From the NCBI GenBank assembly GCA_014706295.1, contig JACSVZ010000025.1, forward strand, positions 1,987,786-2,051,785: 64,000 nt of DNA. Reading direction: 5' to 3'. Numbering within the stretch: position 1 is the stretch's first letter; every line of letters begins with the position of its first letter. Both the position numbers and the translations under genes were made by a program. The notes under the pieces were generated by a model that saw nothing but the letters and a program-made list of their open reading frames with translations, did no database searches and was not told the DNA's origin. Below, one piece after another: positions 31,101-42,434 of the stretch. Source of the stretch: Lycocorax pyrrhopterus obiensis (Eukaryota > Chordata > Aves > Passeriformes > Paradisaeidae).

Positions 31101-34100
31101 ACTGCAACGTGGGGTTGCCACCTCTTCTCCCTGCTGACATTGATGTGTGGTGGGATCAGGGATGCAGCAGGGTCCCAGCTGGTGGGGAAAATTGTTGCAG
31201 AGCAAAGCGCTGAACCCAGTTGTGTGACGGGGTTTTCCACCACCCGTGCAGACCCAGACGTTTCTTCACGTCACCTCTCTGGAGATCGCCGTCTTGCCTG
31301 TGCCTCCGCACTCCGTAGCCCCGGGTCTCCTGTTAAAGCCATCTCAGCCCTGGCTGGGGCTCTCTGAAGTCATCAGGACTGTTATTTACCCACGGCTGAA
31401 CCTGCCTGCGCGGGAATGCCTTCAGCTTGGAAACCTTGCTGGAAATATTGGCACAGCAGCTCCTGCAGGATTCTGAGCAACCCAGGCGCTTTGGCTGGGC
31501 GAGTGCTGAGCATGAATCACGCTTATTTATAGCATGGGAGCGCCCAGCGAGTCCCTCACTTTTCTTTTCATGTGGAAAACAGCTCCCTGCCCGCTGCACG
31601 GCCTCGGCCTCCGGCCTCCCTGGCAGCTCTGGGGCAGCACCAGGGGAGGGGATGATGCTCCAGCCCTCCCAAACCAAAACCACACCCCAGCAGGGGAAGG
31701 GAGCACCTGGGACAAGGTTACTGCCAGGCTGCAGCACCGGTGTGTCTTAAATGGACTTTTTGTTTTAGCACCAGCACCTGGAGAAGGGCAGATCTGCCTA
31801 CCATGAGACCCTTCCCAGCCTCTCTCCTGGCAACATCCGTGTAGGATCTGGCTGTCCTCAGTTTGGGGGTGGAAGCCTGGGCCGGTTCTTCCTTTGATCA
31901 GCTGGGCTTGGTTGCTCCTTGAAGGATGGATGCAGAGTGTCTTAGAAAGGCAGGAGCACTTTCTCTAGCCTTGGAAAGCTCTGGACCTGGTCCAGGGATT
32001 TCTTGTTCCTTGGAAGAAGCTGAGAACTGAGATTGAGAAGTGGTTCAGCCCTGAGTCCAAGGCCAGATGTGTTCCCATCCACCCACCTGGGCCTAGTCCT
32101 TGGGCTCACGCTTAAGAAGAAGGGAACCAGACTGGCTCCTCTGTGACAAAACCAGCTCCACCCTGGCCGGAGGAGCTGTTTGGGTAGGAAAAGCTGTTGC
32201 TGAAGGCAGGCAGGATGCTACACATATCCCTGGTGCCAGGGTTAAGTGCAAAGGCACCGTTGCAGCCTGGGCTGGGTCAGGATTGAGGTTTCCTGCCTCC
32301 CTATCCTGGCGTGGTTCCCATCCCTTTGGGCTTCCTTCCCGTCAGTAGCTCCCCGTGTGTGGGACACCAGGGATGAGGTGGGAAAGGGGAACCGCGGCGT
32401 CCGTGCTGTCCCCAGGACTAACCCCTTCCCTCTGTGACTGGCAGGACCTGTGTGGTGCCACCACCTGTGACACGTTGGGAATGGCAGACGTGGGCACCAT
32501 GTGTGATCCCAAGCGCAGCTGCTCCGTCATCGAGGACGATGGGCTGCCCTCGGCTTTCACCACCGCCCATGAGCTGGGTAAGGCTCCCAGCTCTCCTCTT
32601 CCTCTCAGGGGGAATTCCAGGAGCTGGCAAGGTTCAGAATAGCCCTGGTTCCAGCCTCTGGGAGATGAGACCATAGGCAGTACACGGTGATAGGGAAACT
32701 GTGCCTTGGGTACAAGAGTCCCCCCCGAGCCTCGTGGGAAAGGGCTGCTGAGGAAGCAAAAGGCTTTGCTCTCATGGCTGCTACCACAGCTGGGTTTCCA
32801 GGATTCAGGAGTCCTGAAATAACAGGCAGAGGGCACACCTGCCTCTGGGAGGAGGAGAGAGTGAGGCAAGTGCTGAAGTCACCTGTCACCTTCTCTTCAC
32901 AATTTCCCTTGCCCTTCCTTTCCCCTATGCTTTCTATGTGCATGAGGCATCCAGGAGAGAGCTGGAATGTTTGCTGACTCTTCTGGGCTGTCCACAGCTG
33001 CCATCCTTGCAAGGGTCTGCCCCACTCTATGTCTCAGTCTCTCCTGAAAGAAGCTGGGGGGTCCCTGCTCATCGTGCTGTGCTGGGTTATTCATGCTGCC
33101 TCCCTTATCCCACCCCCAGGCCACGTGTTCAACATGCCTCACGACAACGTCAAGGCCTGTGAGGAGGTCTTCGGCCGGCTGAAGACCAACCACATGATGT
33201 CCCCCACCCTCATCCAGATCGACCGTGCCAACCCCTGGTCAGCCTGCAGCGCTGCCATCATCACCGACTTCCTTGACAGTGGCCATGGTGAGCCCTCCTG
33301 TGCCCCTCACCCTCTACCTGTGTCCCTATCCCCTAGGAACAGGTCTGTCCCTGCAGGTGTTTACTGGGAGAAGATGGTTGGCTGTAGGGCACTTCCTCTC
33401 CTGGCTCCATAAACAAGTTTAGAGGGAAATGGGAGTTTGGCAGCATTTCTGTGGCATCTAGACTTCCTGGGTGTCCCCAGCAGTGACATCTGCCCTCAGG
33501 CTGTTGGCACAGCTATGGCATCCCCAGGAGATGGAATCTCCTGTGTCCGGGATACAGCCAAGATCGAGGGCATCCCAGGGGTAGCACCTGGATAGTTGTG
33601 GCCCAATGCCTCCCTCATCTCCCTGCAGCAGCGCTTTCCCTCCCCACTCTGCTCCATACAATCCCCCAGGACCTGGTAGACCACCTCTCCCCACTCCTGC
33701 AGGGGACTGTTTGCTGGACCAGCCTGCCAAACCCATCCCGCTGCCCGAAGACCTGCCGGGGACGAGCTACAGCCTGAACCAGCAGTGCGAGCTGGCCTTC
33801 GGGGTGGGCTCCAAGCCCTGCCCCTACATGCAGTACTGCGCCAAGCTCTGGTGCACGGGGAAGGCGCGTGGGCAGATCGTCTGCCAGACCCGGCACTTCC
33901 CCTGGGCTGACGGCACCGGCTGCGGCGACGGGCGCTTCTGCCTCAAGGGCGCCTGCGTGGAGAGGCACAACGTCAGTAAGTACAGGGTGAGTACCTGTGC
34001 CAGGAGCCCCAAAAACATCCCACAGGGTCACTCAGTAGGTACAGCGTGAGTACCTGTGCCAGGAGCCCCAAAAACATCCTGCAGGGTCACTCAGTGGGTA

Positions 34101-37100
34101 CAGCGTGAGTACCTGTGCCAGGAGCCCCCAAAAACATCCCACAGGGTCACTCAGTAGGTACAGCGTGAGTACCTGTGCTGGGAGCCCCAAAAACATCCCA
34201 CAGGGTCACTCAGTAGGTACAGCGTGAGTACCTGTGCCAGGAGCCCCAAAAACATCCCACAGGGTCACTCAGTAGGTACAGCGTGAGTACCTGTGCGAGG
34301 AGCCCCCAAAACATCCCACAGGGTCACTCAGTAGGTACAGCGTGAGTACCTGTGCCAGGAGCCCCCAAAACATCCCACAGGGTCACTCAGTGGGTACAGC
34401 GTGAGTACCTGTGCCAGGAGCCCCAAAAACATCCCACAGGGTCACTCAGTAGGTACAGCGTGAGTACCTGTGCCAGGAGCCCCAAAAACATCCCACAGGG
34501 TCACTCAGTAGGTACAGCGTGAGTACCTGTGCCAGGAGCCCCAAAAACATCCCACAGGGTCACTCCGTGTGGGTGCTGGTGGAGCTATCCCCAACCTCCT
34601 GATGGTGGAGACCCAGCGTGGGGACACTGGTGTGGAAAGAGCAGGAGGTCCCTTGGGTATTATGTATTTCTCAAGGAGTGAGGATGCTGCTCTGCTCCAG
34701 CCAGCCCTGGGCAAGTTTCACAGAATTTGCTGTGTTGGAAGGGACCCACAAGGATCATTGCGTCCAACTCCTGTTCCTGCTCAAGACCATTCCCAAGAGT
34801 CACACCACATGTCTGAGGGTATTGTCCAAATCCTTCTTGAGTTCTGCCAGGCTTGGGGCTGTGACCACTTCCCTGGGGAGCCTGTTCTATGCCCAACCAC
34901 CCTCTGGGAGAAGAAACTTTTCCTAATATCCAACCTAACCCTCCCCTGACACAACTTCTGACCGCTCACTCGGGTCCTATCACTGGTCACCACAGAGAAG
35001 AGATCAGTGTCTGCCCCTCGGATTCCCCTCACAGGGAAGGTTTGCGGGTGGTTGGAGGTTTTGCCTGTGAGCTGTGGAGACGGTGAAGGGTGTGCAGAGC
35101 CTCATCCCGTCCATCCCTGCAGGTGGACGGTGGCTGGGCCAGGTGGGCGCCGTACGGGCCATGCTCACGGACCTGCGGCGGTGGGGTGCAGCTGGCCAGG
35201 CGGGAATGCACTGACCCCGTGCCGGCCAACGGGGGCTCCTACTGCGAGGGCATCCGCGTCAAGTACCGCTCCTGCAACCTGGAGCCCTGTGCTGCTGCAG
35301 GTAAGGGCTGGAGCTCGGCTTGAGCTGTAACAACCCCCCAAAACTAAAGCTGGAGGCCCAGGCTGGTGCCCAACACCACACCCATCTTATTTTCAGTGCC
35401 AGGGAAGAGCTTCCGTGAGGAACAGTGTGAGGCTTTCAATGGCTACAGTCACAGCACGAACCGCCTCACTGCCTCCGTCTCCTGGGTTCCCAAATACTCC
35501 GGTGTCTCGCCCCGGGACAAGTGCAAGCTCATCTGCCGGGCTAATGGCACTGGCTACTTCTATGTGCTGGCACCCAAGGTTGGTGAGAGACCCCCAGTGG
35601 GATGGCTCCAGTGTGCCTGGAAATGGATAGATTTTCCTTGTCTGCTGGGTGGGTGGTGTTAGATGAGGTGGTAGAGGAGGGGAGTTCCACCAGTCTTGTA
35701 TGAATCAGCTTGGGGCTGGGGTTGGTCCATGGAGGGTCTTCCTCTGGAAGTCCTCATTTTTACCTCTTGTAAAGGTGCCTCTGGCATATTCCCGCAGTCC
35801 TGGGGTAGAGGATGATAGTTATGGTACTGGGGAAGTGATGAGCAGGAAAGGGTGGCCATCCAGACATGGGACTGAGCAGAGTGGTGTTAGCAGTGCCCCC
35901 TGTGCAGCTTGTTCCCTGCAATGGAAAGGGCAGGAAATTCTGCAGATGGGAGCAGAAAAGGGATGCAGTCCCACCCATCTCCTCTCAGAGACCCCAGAAA
36001 TCCTGCCTGCAAAGCAGAACATGAGCGAAGAGCGACATGGTGCCTGCTGGCATCTCCTCAGGCATGGGATGGACACAGCTGGGGGGCCTTGGGGGTGTGA
36101 GAGGGAAATACAGCAGCTTGTTTTGCTCACCTGGTGTAGGTTGTGGATGGCACCCCTTGCTCCCCGGACTCCACTTCGGTCTGCGTCCAGGGCAAATGCA
36201 TCAAGGCGGGCTGTGACGGGAAGCTGGGCTCCAAGAAGAAGTTCGACAAATGCAGCGTCTGCGGAGGGGACAATAAGAGCTGCAAGAAGGTCTCGGGCTT
36301 GTTCACCAAACCCATGTGAGTGTTTGGTGACCACGTGTGCTTCCCCTTCTCCCAGCTCTGTGTTTTGGTGTGGGGGATGCAGGAAGGTCATGGAGATGGT
36401 GATGGGGTAAATCCATCCTGAGGGAAATCTGCTGGTGCTCGTGTCCATCACTGCACAGAGACCTGGGCTGGCTCTGAAGGAGAAGCAGGACACATTTAAT
36501 GTTCTGTTGACTTCTGCTGATGGAGTGCTGTTGAGCCAGAGGAGCTGAAGCATCTTCCTGTAGCTGGGTGACATCAGCCTAGACAAAACTCAACACAGGG
36601 AGGAGATCCAAAATGATCTTCACCGGACGAAGACAAGTGTAGGGGTGGGAGGATCTCAGGGCTGCAGCTGTAGAGGGCTGAAGTAATGCAGTAGCACGAT
36701 GTCCCTGTGCCTGATGTCCTGCCCTGCCTGCTCTTCTCTTTCAGGCATGGCTACAACTTTGTGGTGGTCATCCCCGCGGGCGCCTCCAACATTGACATCC
36801 GGCAGCGGGGCTACAAAGGACTCATCAGCGATGACAACTACCTGGCGCTGAAGAACGCGCAGGGCAAGTACCTGCTGAATGGCCACTTCATCGTCTCGGC
36901 CGTCGAGAGGGACCTGATGGTGAAGGGCAGCGTCCTGCGGTACAGCGGCACCGGCACCGCCGTCGAGAGCCTCCAAGCCTTCAAGCCCATCCAGGAACCC
37001 CTGACTCTGGAGGTGCTCTCCGTGGGAAAGATGACCCCTCCTCGGGTACGCTACTCCTTCTACCTCCCCAAGGAGAGCAAGGAGGACAAGTCCTCCTACA

Positions 37101-37525
37101 AGAAGGAGGGCAAGAGCCCACCGGACCTCAACAACAGTGTCCTCAGCCTGTCCAACCGCTTGGATGGCGGGAGACCGAGCTACAAGCGCCCCTCCTACAA
37201 GTGGGCGGTGGGCGGTTGGGAGGCGTGTTCCGTCACCTGCGGCGATGGCCTGCAGAAGCGGTCGGTGGCTTGTCGTGACTCCTACGGCCAACCGGCCGCC
37301 GAGTGCGACGCGGCGCAGCGCCCCGCCGACGTCCGGCTGTGCGGGGAGCCCTGCCCGGCCTGGGAAGCTGGACCGTGGTCTCCTTGCTCCAAGAGCTGCG
37401 GCCGGGGTTTCAAGAGACGGGCGTTGAAGTGCTTGGTCCCGAGTGGGCGCCTGCTGCCCCGGGAGAGTTGCAATTTTCGGAGGAAGCCGCAGGAGCTGGA
37501 TTTCTGCACCTTGAGGCCGTGCTGA
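27285..37525 (+). CDS. ADAMTS15: ADAMTS15, secreted metalloprotease with thrombospondin repeats (whole coding span, eight exons)
   Basis: Joining 27285-28199, 32445-32577, 33120-33287, 33703-33986, 35123-35300, 35397-35578, 36140-36315 and 36745-37525 gives 2817 nt, 938 nominal codons plus stop. Seen in order: signal peptide ([10 protein letters not shown]), prodomain, furin motif RAKR, catalytic domain with [12 protein letters not shown] (nominal His347, Glu348, His351), disintegrin-like domain, central TSP1, cysteine-rich and spacer regions, and two C-terminal TSP1 repeats ending in LRPC. The family is known to cleave versican-type proteoglycans in the extracellular matrix. Exons 2-8 are clean. 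Exon 1 contains five frame changes between 27421 and 27857 and, read literally, stops at 27462. Their sum is a multiple of three and the surrounding codons are conserved in each frame, so I treat the gene as functional with sequence errors, not as a pseudogene. Confidence 0.93.
28200..32444 (+). other. ADAMTS15 intron 1
   Basis: This intron of 4245 nt has GTGGGT and GGCAG ends. It is unique sequence of moderate GC content. I recognise no transposon, RNA gene or nested coding exon in it. Confidence 0.8.
32445..32577 (+). CDS. ADAMTS15: ADAMTS15 exon 2 (zinc-binding helix)
   Basis: The exon has 133 nt between a GGCAG acceptor and a GTAAGG donor. It encodes [17 protein letters not shown] to HELG, with the first zinc His and catalytic Glu. 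It has the same length and phase as ADAMTS8 exon 3. Confidence 0.95.
32578..33119 (+). other. ADAMTS15 intron 2
   Basis: This intron of 542 nt has GTAAGG and AG ends. I see nothing else in it. Confidence 0.85.
33120..33287 (+). CDS. ADAMTS15: ADAMTS15 exon 3 (second half of zinc site and Met-turn)
   Basis: The exon has 168 nt between a CCCCCAG acceptor and a GTGAGC donor. It starts [10 protein letters not shown] and contains the HMMSPT Met-turn segment, ending in FLDSGHG. The length is identical to ADAMTS8 exon 4. Confidence 0.95.
33288..33702 (+). other. ADAMTS15 intron 3
   Basis: This intron of 415 nt has GTGAGC and CTGCAG ends. I see nothing else in it. Confidence 0.85.
33703..33986 (+). 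CDS. ADAMTS15: ADAMTS15 exon 4 (disintegrin-like domain)
   Basis: The exon has 284 nt between a CTGCAG acceptor and a GTGAGT donor, phase 0 at its end. It encodes [19 protein letters not shown] through [11 protein letters not shown]. The last bases and the donor form the seed of the minisatellite that fills the next 580 nt. A second donor-like GTAAGT lies inside the exon at 33976. Confidence 0.94.
33975..34567 (+). repeat. 59-60 bp minisatellite, ten units, starting at the exon 4 splice donor
   Basis: Unit starts recur every 59 nt (once 60). Each unit has the form CAGTAGGTACAGCGTGAGTACC, followed by TGTGCCAGGAG, a run of C and A bases, and ATCCCACAGGGTCACT. Unit one overlaps the true exon end (CAGTAAGTACAGG then GTGAGTACC). 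Units differ by a few point changes and single-base C or A indels, typical of recent slippage or unequal exchange. Confidence 0.97.
33987..35122 (+). other. ADAMTS15 intron 4
   Basis: This intron of 1136 nt is largely repeat: the 59-60 bp minisatellite fills the first half and a minus-strand CR1 fragment (about 34717-35040) much of the second. The acceptor is CTGCAG. Confidence 0.9.
34717..35040 (-). mobile_element. CR1 LINE fragment in ADAMTS15 intron 4
   Basis: The plus strand shows the CR1 complement: CACAGAATTT, GTTGGAAGGGACCCACAAGG, CCTAATATCCAACCTAACC and the GGTCACCACAGAGAAGAG region. It is antisense to ADAMTS15 and lies directly after the minisatellite. Confidence 0.92.
35123..35300 (+). 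CDS. ADAMTS15: ADAMTS15 exon 5 (central TSP1 repeat)
   Basis: The exon has 178 nt between a CTGCAG acceptor and a GTAAGG donor. It encodes [21 protein letters not shown] through NLEPCAAA, a complete TSP1 repeat. Confidence 0.95.
35397..35578 (+). CDS. ADAMTS15: ADAMTS15 exon 6 (cysteine-rich domain, first part)
   Basis: The exon has 182 nt from a TTTCAG acceptor. It encodes [16 protein letters not shown] through YFYVLAPK. The frame requires the donor GTTGGT at 35579, which is weaker than the GTGAGA four bases further on; the latter would break the frame. Confidence 0.93.
35579..36139 (+). other. ADAMTS15 intron 6
   Basis: This intron of 561 nt has a GTTGGT donor and a GTGTAG acceptor. No other feature was seen. 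Confidence 0.8.
36140..36315 (+). CDS. ADAMTS15: ADAMTS15 exon 7 (cysteine-rich domain, second part)
   Basis: The exon has 176 nt between a GTGTAG acceptor and a GTGAGT donor. It encodes [15 protein letters not shown] through [11 protein letters not shown], including [12 protein letters not shown]. In length and phase it equals ADAMTS8 exon 8. Confidence 0.95.
36316..36744 (+). other. ADAMTS15 intron 7
   Basis: This intron of 429 nt has GTGAGT and TTTCAG ends. No other feature was seen. Confidence 0.85.
36745..37525 (+). CDS. ADAMTS15: ADAMTS15 exon 8 (spacer, two C-terminal TSP1 repeats, stop)
   Basis: The exon has 781 nt from a TTTCAG acceptor to the TGA at 37523-37525. It encodes the spacer ([18 protein letters not shown] onward), a linker with the small repeat [11 protein letters not shown], a TSP1 repeat ([14 protein letters not shown]) and a last TSP1 repeat ([14 protein letters not shown]) ending LDFCTLRPC. 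Confidence 0.95.
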
Positions 37526-37658
37526 GCAGGTCAAGGGGTGTCTGCAAGGAAGAGCATGGTGTTCCTGTGGCTGGGTGCAGCCAAGCAGCCGCCAGAGGTT
37601 GGGAGTGGGGGAGATGTCCATAGCACATAGCAAGAGGGGGAAAAATAAGAAAAATGGG

Positions 37659-37664
37659 AATAAA
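37659..37664 (+). terminator. Proximal poly(A) signal candidate of ADAMTS15
   Basis: AATAAA lies 134 nt after the stop codon, in an A-rich stretch. Confidence 0.35.
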
Positions 37665-39698
37665 AAGGGACCTGAGTGTGGGGGCAACCCCACGCACCTG
37701 GGAGAGAGGGCTTTTACCAACCAGGTCGCTTGGAGACAGAGCGGGAATGAACATCTACCTCGAAGCCACTGAACGACACGGAAACCACCGGTGGAGGCTG
37801 GGAGCTGGGGGGACAGATGGAAACAAGGAGGATCATCACTGCCTGTGATGGATCTGTGGTACAGGCAGGGAGATGCCCCTAAATTGCACAGATGAAGCCT
37901 CCCCCCACCTTCCCAGGACCAACCCTACCTCCCTTCTCCCTGGACTCCCCCAACACTCATGCTAAACGGGACCAAAAGGATTTACCAATGCAACGACCAC
38001 CGGTGCGATGAGGCACTGGGACTGATGCCTCCAGGGCTTGCTGGTGGTGACTTTGTTGTCCCAGCAGCATCCCCAGGTCAGGCTGGAAGGTGGTGGCTTT
38101 ATTTTCATTCTCTCCTCATGTTTATGACCTGACCAGTGTAAATTTTATGGTGCTTAACTCTGTATTTTTTTAACCTCCTTCCTCCCCTCCTGATGGATGT
38201 AAACCTTGCATAGCAGGGCTGGTGTTATTCCCAGGGGGTCTCACCTGCCTGAGGTTCCCTATGGTGCTTTGGGATGGGGCTGTGTGAACATCTGGATGCT
38301 CCTTTACAGCCTGGTCCACCTGAAGCTTTTCAGGGCTTAAAGGGATCACTGTGGACCTGAGGTTTGAGCTGTCGTTCCAAAAAAGCAGCAAGCAACTGTG
38401 CTGTAGTTCCACAGGGTCAGACACAGCCCCCCCAGTCGCTGATACTTCACTCTGCTCTGGAAATGGTGCTCAATGCTTAACGGGACCAGTCTGTCATGCC
38501 CAGACATCCCATAATCTCCAATCTTTAACCAGGTTGGGGTGTTTTCCCTCTGTTTAAAGCCTCACTGAGATATCCTGAGCTCTGTCAGAGCTGGGGTGAC
38601 TTCCCTGGCATCACTTTTGAGCTGAGGGAGGGGTAGATTAATTTGAGTCTTTGGCTTTCCTGGGGAAGAGGGGGCTCAGCAGGGTTCAGGCATGCAGGGA
38701 AAGAGGGACTGTTGAACCTCTTGCTGCTGCAAAGCATCTACAACCAGTTTCCCCCTCCAGTTATTCTGGGGTTATTCTGCACCTCTGCCGGTTTTGTAGC
38801 ATCGTGCCCGTTGTGGTCAGAGGCTGTTTTACCTCTCCCAAACCCCACTGAACCCATCGTTGAGGTCCCTTCCTCATCAGGCACCACTGAATTTTTTGCT
38901 TCGTCGCCGATGAAGGTGCCTGTTAATCAACGAGCTGTGACTGTGTGAGCAGGCCAAAGCTTCTGGGTCAAGCTACCCGGTTACTGGGACCAGCAGAAAG
39001 GTGTTTTAGGGATGAGACGCAGATTTTGGGTAGGCAGAAGATGCCATCTCAGCAAGTGGAGGCTTGGAGCCTGCCTTGCTTGTTCAGTCCCTTGGAGGTG
39101 CAACGTGGAGCCTCTGTTGCCCCTCGGGTGGCTCCAGAAGGTGTGGGCAAGGTGAGAATGACAAGGAACGGGACAGGTGCCGTGAGGGTTCCCTTGTGGG
39201 GTCTTTCCAGCAGCTCGCAAACTCCTGGTGACAACGTTTGTGGGCTCGTCCTCCCTGGATTGATGTAATGCCTTTTTCAACACAATAATATTTTAGGTCT
39301 CCACGCTGCTCCACAGAGCCAGGAGCAGATGTTGTGGTTGCTCTGCACAGCAGGGAACGGGAGTTAATGTTCTTAGGAAATCCCTTCCAGGTCTCCATTC
39401 CCATGAACATGCCATCCATTTTCCGAGGGTTTTCCTGCATATCTGAGCCCGCTGCGCTTTCCTCTGGGGACAGAGCTCTGAGGAGCTGCCCTTTAGAGCC
39501 TCGCCATCCCACAGCTGGTTTCTAAGCCACCAAGAAATTGTCAGCCTCATTCCTGAGGAGGGGAGGGATTCCTTGTGTGTGGTTCTTTTGCTGAGGGTGC
39601 AGCAGAAGGACGGAGATGCCGATGGTACTGGCTGCTTTGTGTATACCATGTATACTGAACATCGATCTCTGCTGTTTGTGCGTCAATAGCAAACCTGA

Positions 39699-39704
39699 AA
39701 TAAA
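39699..39704 (+). terminator. Distal poly(A) signal candidate of ADAMTS15
   Basis: AATAAA lies about 2.2 kb after the stop, followed by T-rich and then GTTACACC-type sequence. The AT-rich, repeat-free context resembles the end of a vertebrate 3'UTR. Confidence 0.5.
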
Positions 39705-40382
39705 TCTGTATTTAAAGTTACACCTGGCTCTCGGGGGGGACACGGTCCTGCAAAAGTTGTTTTGTTGGAGGCTGCAGGGCATTCCTTGTCTTACTGTGGT
39801 CCTGACCCCTTTATAGTGTCAGCTCATTAACTGAAGAACAAAACCATCCCCTTTAAAAGCCCAGAAGGTTTATTCTGACTTGGTTCTGCTACAGGATTGG
39901 TTATTGGTAAAAAAGAAACCCAGGCTGAAGGAGCTCAGTGGTGAATCAGTCCCTGCGAGCCCCAAGGGAACTGGGGATGTTAAATGAAGGAGGTTGGTTT
40001 TCCTCAGGCTTGAATCAGGATGTTCTTTTGTCAGGGTAGCAGGAATACAGAGTTAAAAGGATTGATGTAAGCTGGAACAGCACTCTCATATCCTGGAACA
40101 ACCCTGTCTGTCTGTTCCTCCTGAAATTCTCAGCACACCCTGCCTGAGTCAGAGCTCTTTCTTCCCTGTTGCACCAGGGCCAACGGTGAGATAAAGCCCT
40201 TCCTTTTCCTGGGTCGTGTCAGCTCAGGGATGCCTGATGTCACCCCCTCCAGCTCTCAGCAGAGTGCCTGGGATTTTATTTTCCCCCAGCAAATGCAATT
40301 TATTTCTCCGTTATGTTGTAATGATTTGGCTGATTTCATGTGTTTTATTGGGGGGGGAAGCTCAGTTGCTTTTCATCATCAC

Positions 40383-40592
40383 AAAATCCCAGAATGGTTT
40401 GTGTTGGAAGGAACCTTAAAGCTCATCTCATCCCATCCCTGGCCGTGGGCAGGGACACCTTCCCCTATCCCAGGCTGCTCCAAGCCCTGTCCAACCTGGC
40501 CTTGGACACCTCCTGGGATTCCTCCACAGCTTCTCTGTTCCAAGGTCTCACCACTGTCCCAGGGGTGTGAGAATTTCTCCCTAATGTTTAAT
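40383..40592 (-). mobile_element. CR1 LINE fragment
   Basis: The plus strand shows CCCAGAATGGTTTGTGTTGG, AGCTCATCTCATCCCATCCC, CAGGGACACCTTCCCCTATC and GAATTTCTCCCTAATGTTT, the complement of a CR1 3' part. It is a 5'-truncated minus-strand copy. Confidence 0.92.
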
Positions 40593-42386
40593 CACAAAGA
40601 AACAGACACAACTGAGAGCCTTCCCCCTCAGCAGCTCCTACAGGGATATAAAGGATTTATTGCCTGTGCCTCCCCTCACAGTAAAGTTCACTTTCACCCC
40701 AAATATATCCCACACTGCAAAGGTACCAGCTGCAAATGAATTTATTTGGAACAGGAAGGGAGATTTCCACCCGGTACAGCCATAACTTCTGCCTCAAGTA
40801 TCTGTTCAGGAGCAGAAAATTCACTTAAAACTACCACCTTGCTCCTCCAGGTGACAGCCCCCCACTTTTAACCAGGTGCTCCTAAAGATCACCCAGAGAG
40901 ACAAAAACCCCACACAATCCCCAAATATTTACCTGGTGAGGAAGAAATAACCCCAGCATCGATGCCAGAAACGCCCTCTGGAAGGGAAGGGGGGTGTTGG
41001 GGCAGGGAAAGCTGGTGATGGCTCCGTGGGGCAGCAGGAGGGTGACACAGGGGATGTTGTGCATCAGTGCCAAGCCTCAGGCCACAGGAACAGGCTCCTG
41101 GTGCAAGAGCAATGCCCTGGAGCGTCCCCTGTGCTCTGTCCGAGCAGACGGGATGGCTTTTCCCAGGGCCACGGGATGCTGCCAGCGACACTTCTCCGGA
41201 TTCCTTGTTTTCCAGCACTAAAAGGCTTTATGGTTTCCTCCCCTCACTGCAAATTTGTGGTCTCTGGAGTCTCGAGTACCTAATAAAGGACTGAACTGGC
41301 TGCTTTTCCCTTCAGGGGACACCGATGTGCCTTCACCTGCAGGGAGGTGAAGGTGGAGGGTGGTCTGATGGAGCAATAGGCATGAGACTCATCCCCTCAG
41401 GCCAAGGAACCATGCCCAGGAATCCCCATTTTGGTCCAAATCCATCCCTGGCTGAGCTGGAGGGCTGAAGATGGCTTGGGCAGAGCACACCAAAGATCTT
41501 TAGGAAGCTAAAACTCAATCCTGCCTCTGGGACCGCCTGCAAATCTGCTTGTTTATGTTTGTCCTATGCTGAAACCCAAGAAGCTTAAAAAAAAAATTAA
41601 AAAATAAAAGGGATTACCTGGAGTGCAGTGTAAGGGAGAGAAACCATGGAGGGTGAGGGAAATGCTCCTGCCTCGTCTGGTGCTCTGGTCCAGGGCTTCG
41701 ATGTGGCTGTGGAGCAGCTCCCTGGGGCTGGGGTGCTGCCTTGCTATTTTTGTATCTCTATATACACACACACACATAAATATATATTACTGCCATTACT
41801 ATTAATAATAATTATAATTACTGGGCTTTGCCAGGAGACAAAAGCAAAACCAGACCTACATTGAACTAATGGACCTAATTGATAACACATGTCCTGCAGA
41901 AAACCTCTCCTGGGAGAAGAAATAAACTGGGAAGGGCTCTGCTGTGCCTGGGAAAATGGGAACGTTCACTTGAGCTTGGGGATGTAAAACGAAATGCTGC
42001 TGTGGAGCCAGGATGTGAGACCCCAGCCCCTTGCCCTGCTTTTCTCCACCAGCTCTCCCGGCACCGACACCTCCGTCATGCGGCTCCGGCTGGTTCTTCC
42101 TGAACCTGGCAGGGAAAATCCTGCTCTTCAGGCAGAAAAGGCCTTTTCCCCACTCTGAGAATGATCCGAATCCCGGGTCAGGCACTCAGAGGAAGCCTGG
42201 GCAGCTTTTCTGCTTGGGATGGAGACGAGCCCCAGCCTGGCCGTGGGACCCGCTGGGAAGGGACGCTGAGCCCCCGGCAATGCCGACCCCCCCGGCGATG
42301 CTGGCCCTTGCAGCAGACTAAACTTGCCCTGTTGTCCTCCCAGCCAGAAAACTGACACGTTCCCACAAGCATTTCTGCTGCTTTGG

Positions 42387-42434
42387 GTTTCTTTCTTTTT
42401 TCTTTTTCTTTTTTTTTTTTTAGTATTTTTTTTC
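42387..42434. repeat. T-rich low-complexity tract
   Basis: T runs of 5 to 13 bases broken by single C bases and one TAG. On the plus strand it looks like a polypyrimidine tract with an AG, but no exon follows. Confidence 0.8.

Larger units (their letters stand above)
37526..39725 (+). other. ADAMTS15: Probable ADAMTS15 3'UTR
   Basis: The unique sequence after the stop runs without a transposon to a good poly(A) signal at 39699. An earlier AATAAA at 37659 could give a short UTR of about 150 nt. Which is used cannot be decided without transcripts. Confidence 0.5.

Noticed and set aside
33975..34567. CRISPR-like array
   Set aside because: The units are contiguous 59-60 bp tandem copies without unique spacers, inside a vertebrate intron. 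It is a minisatellite.
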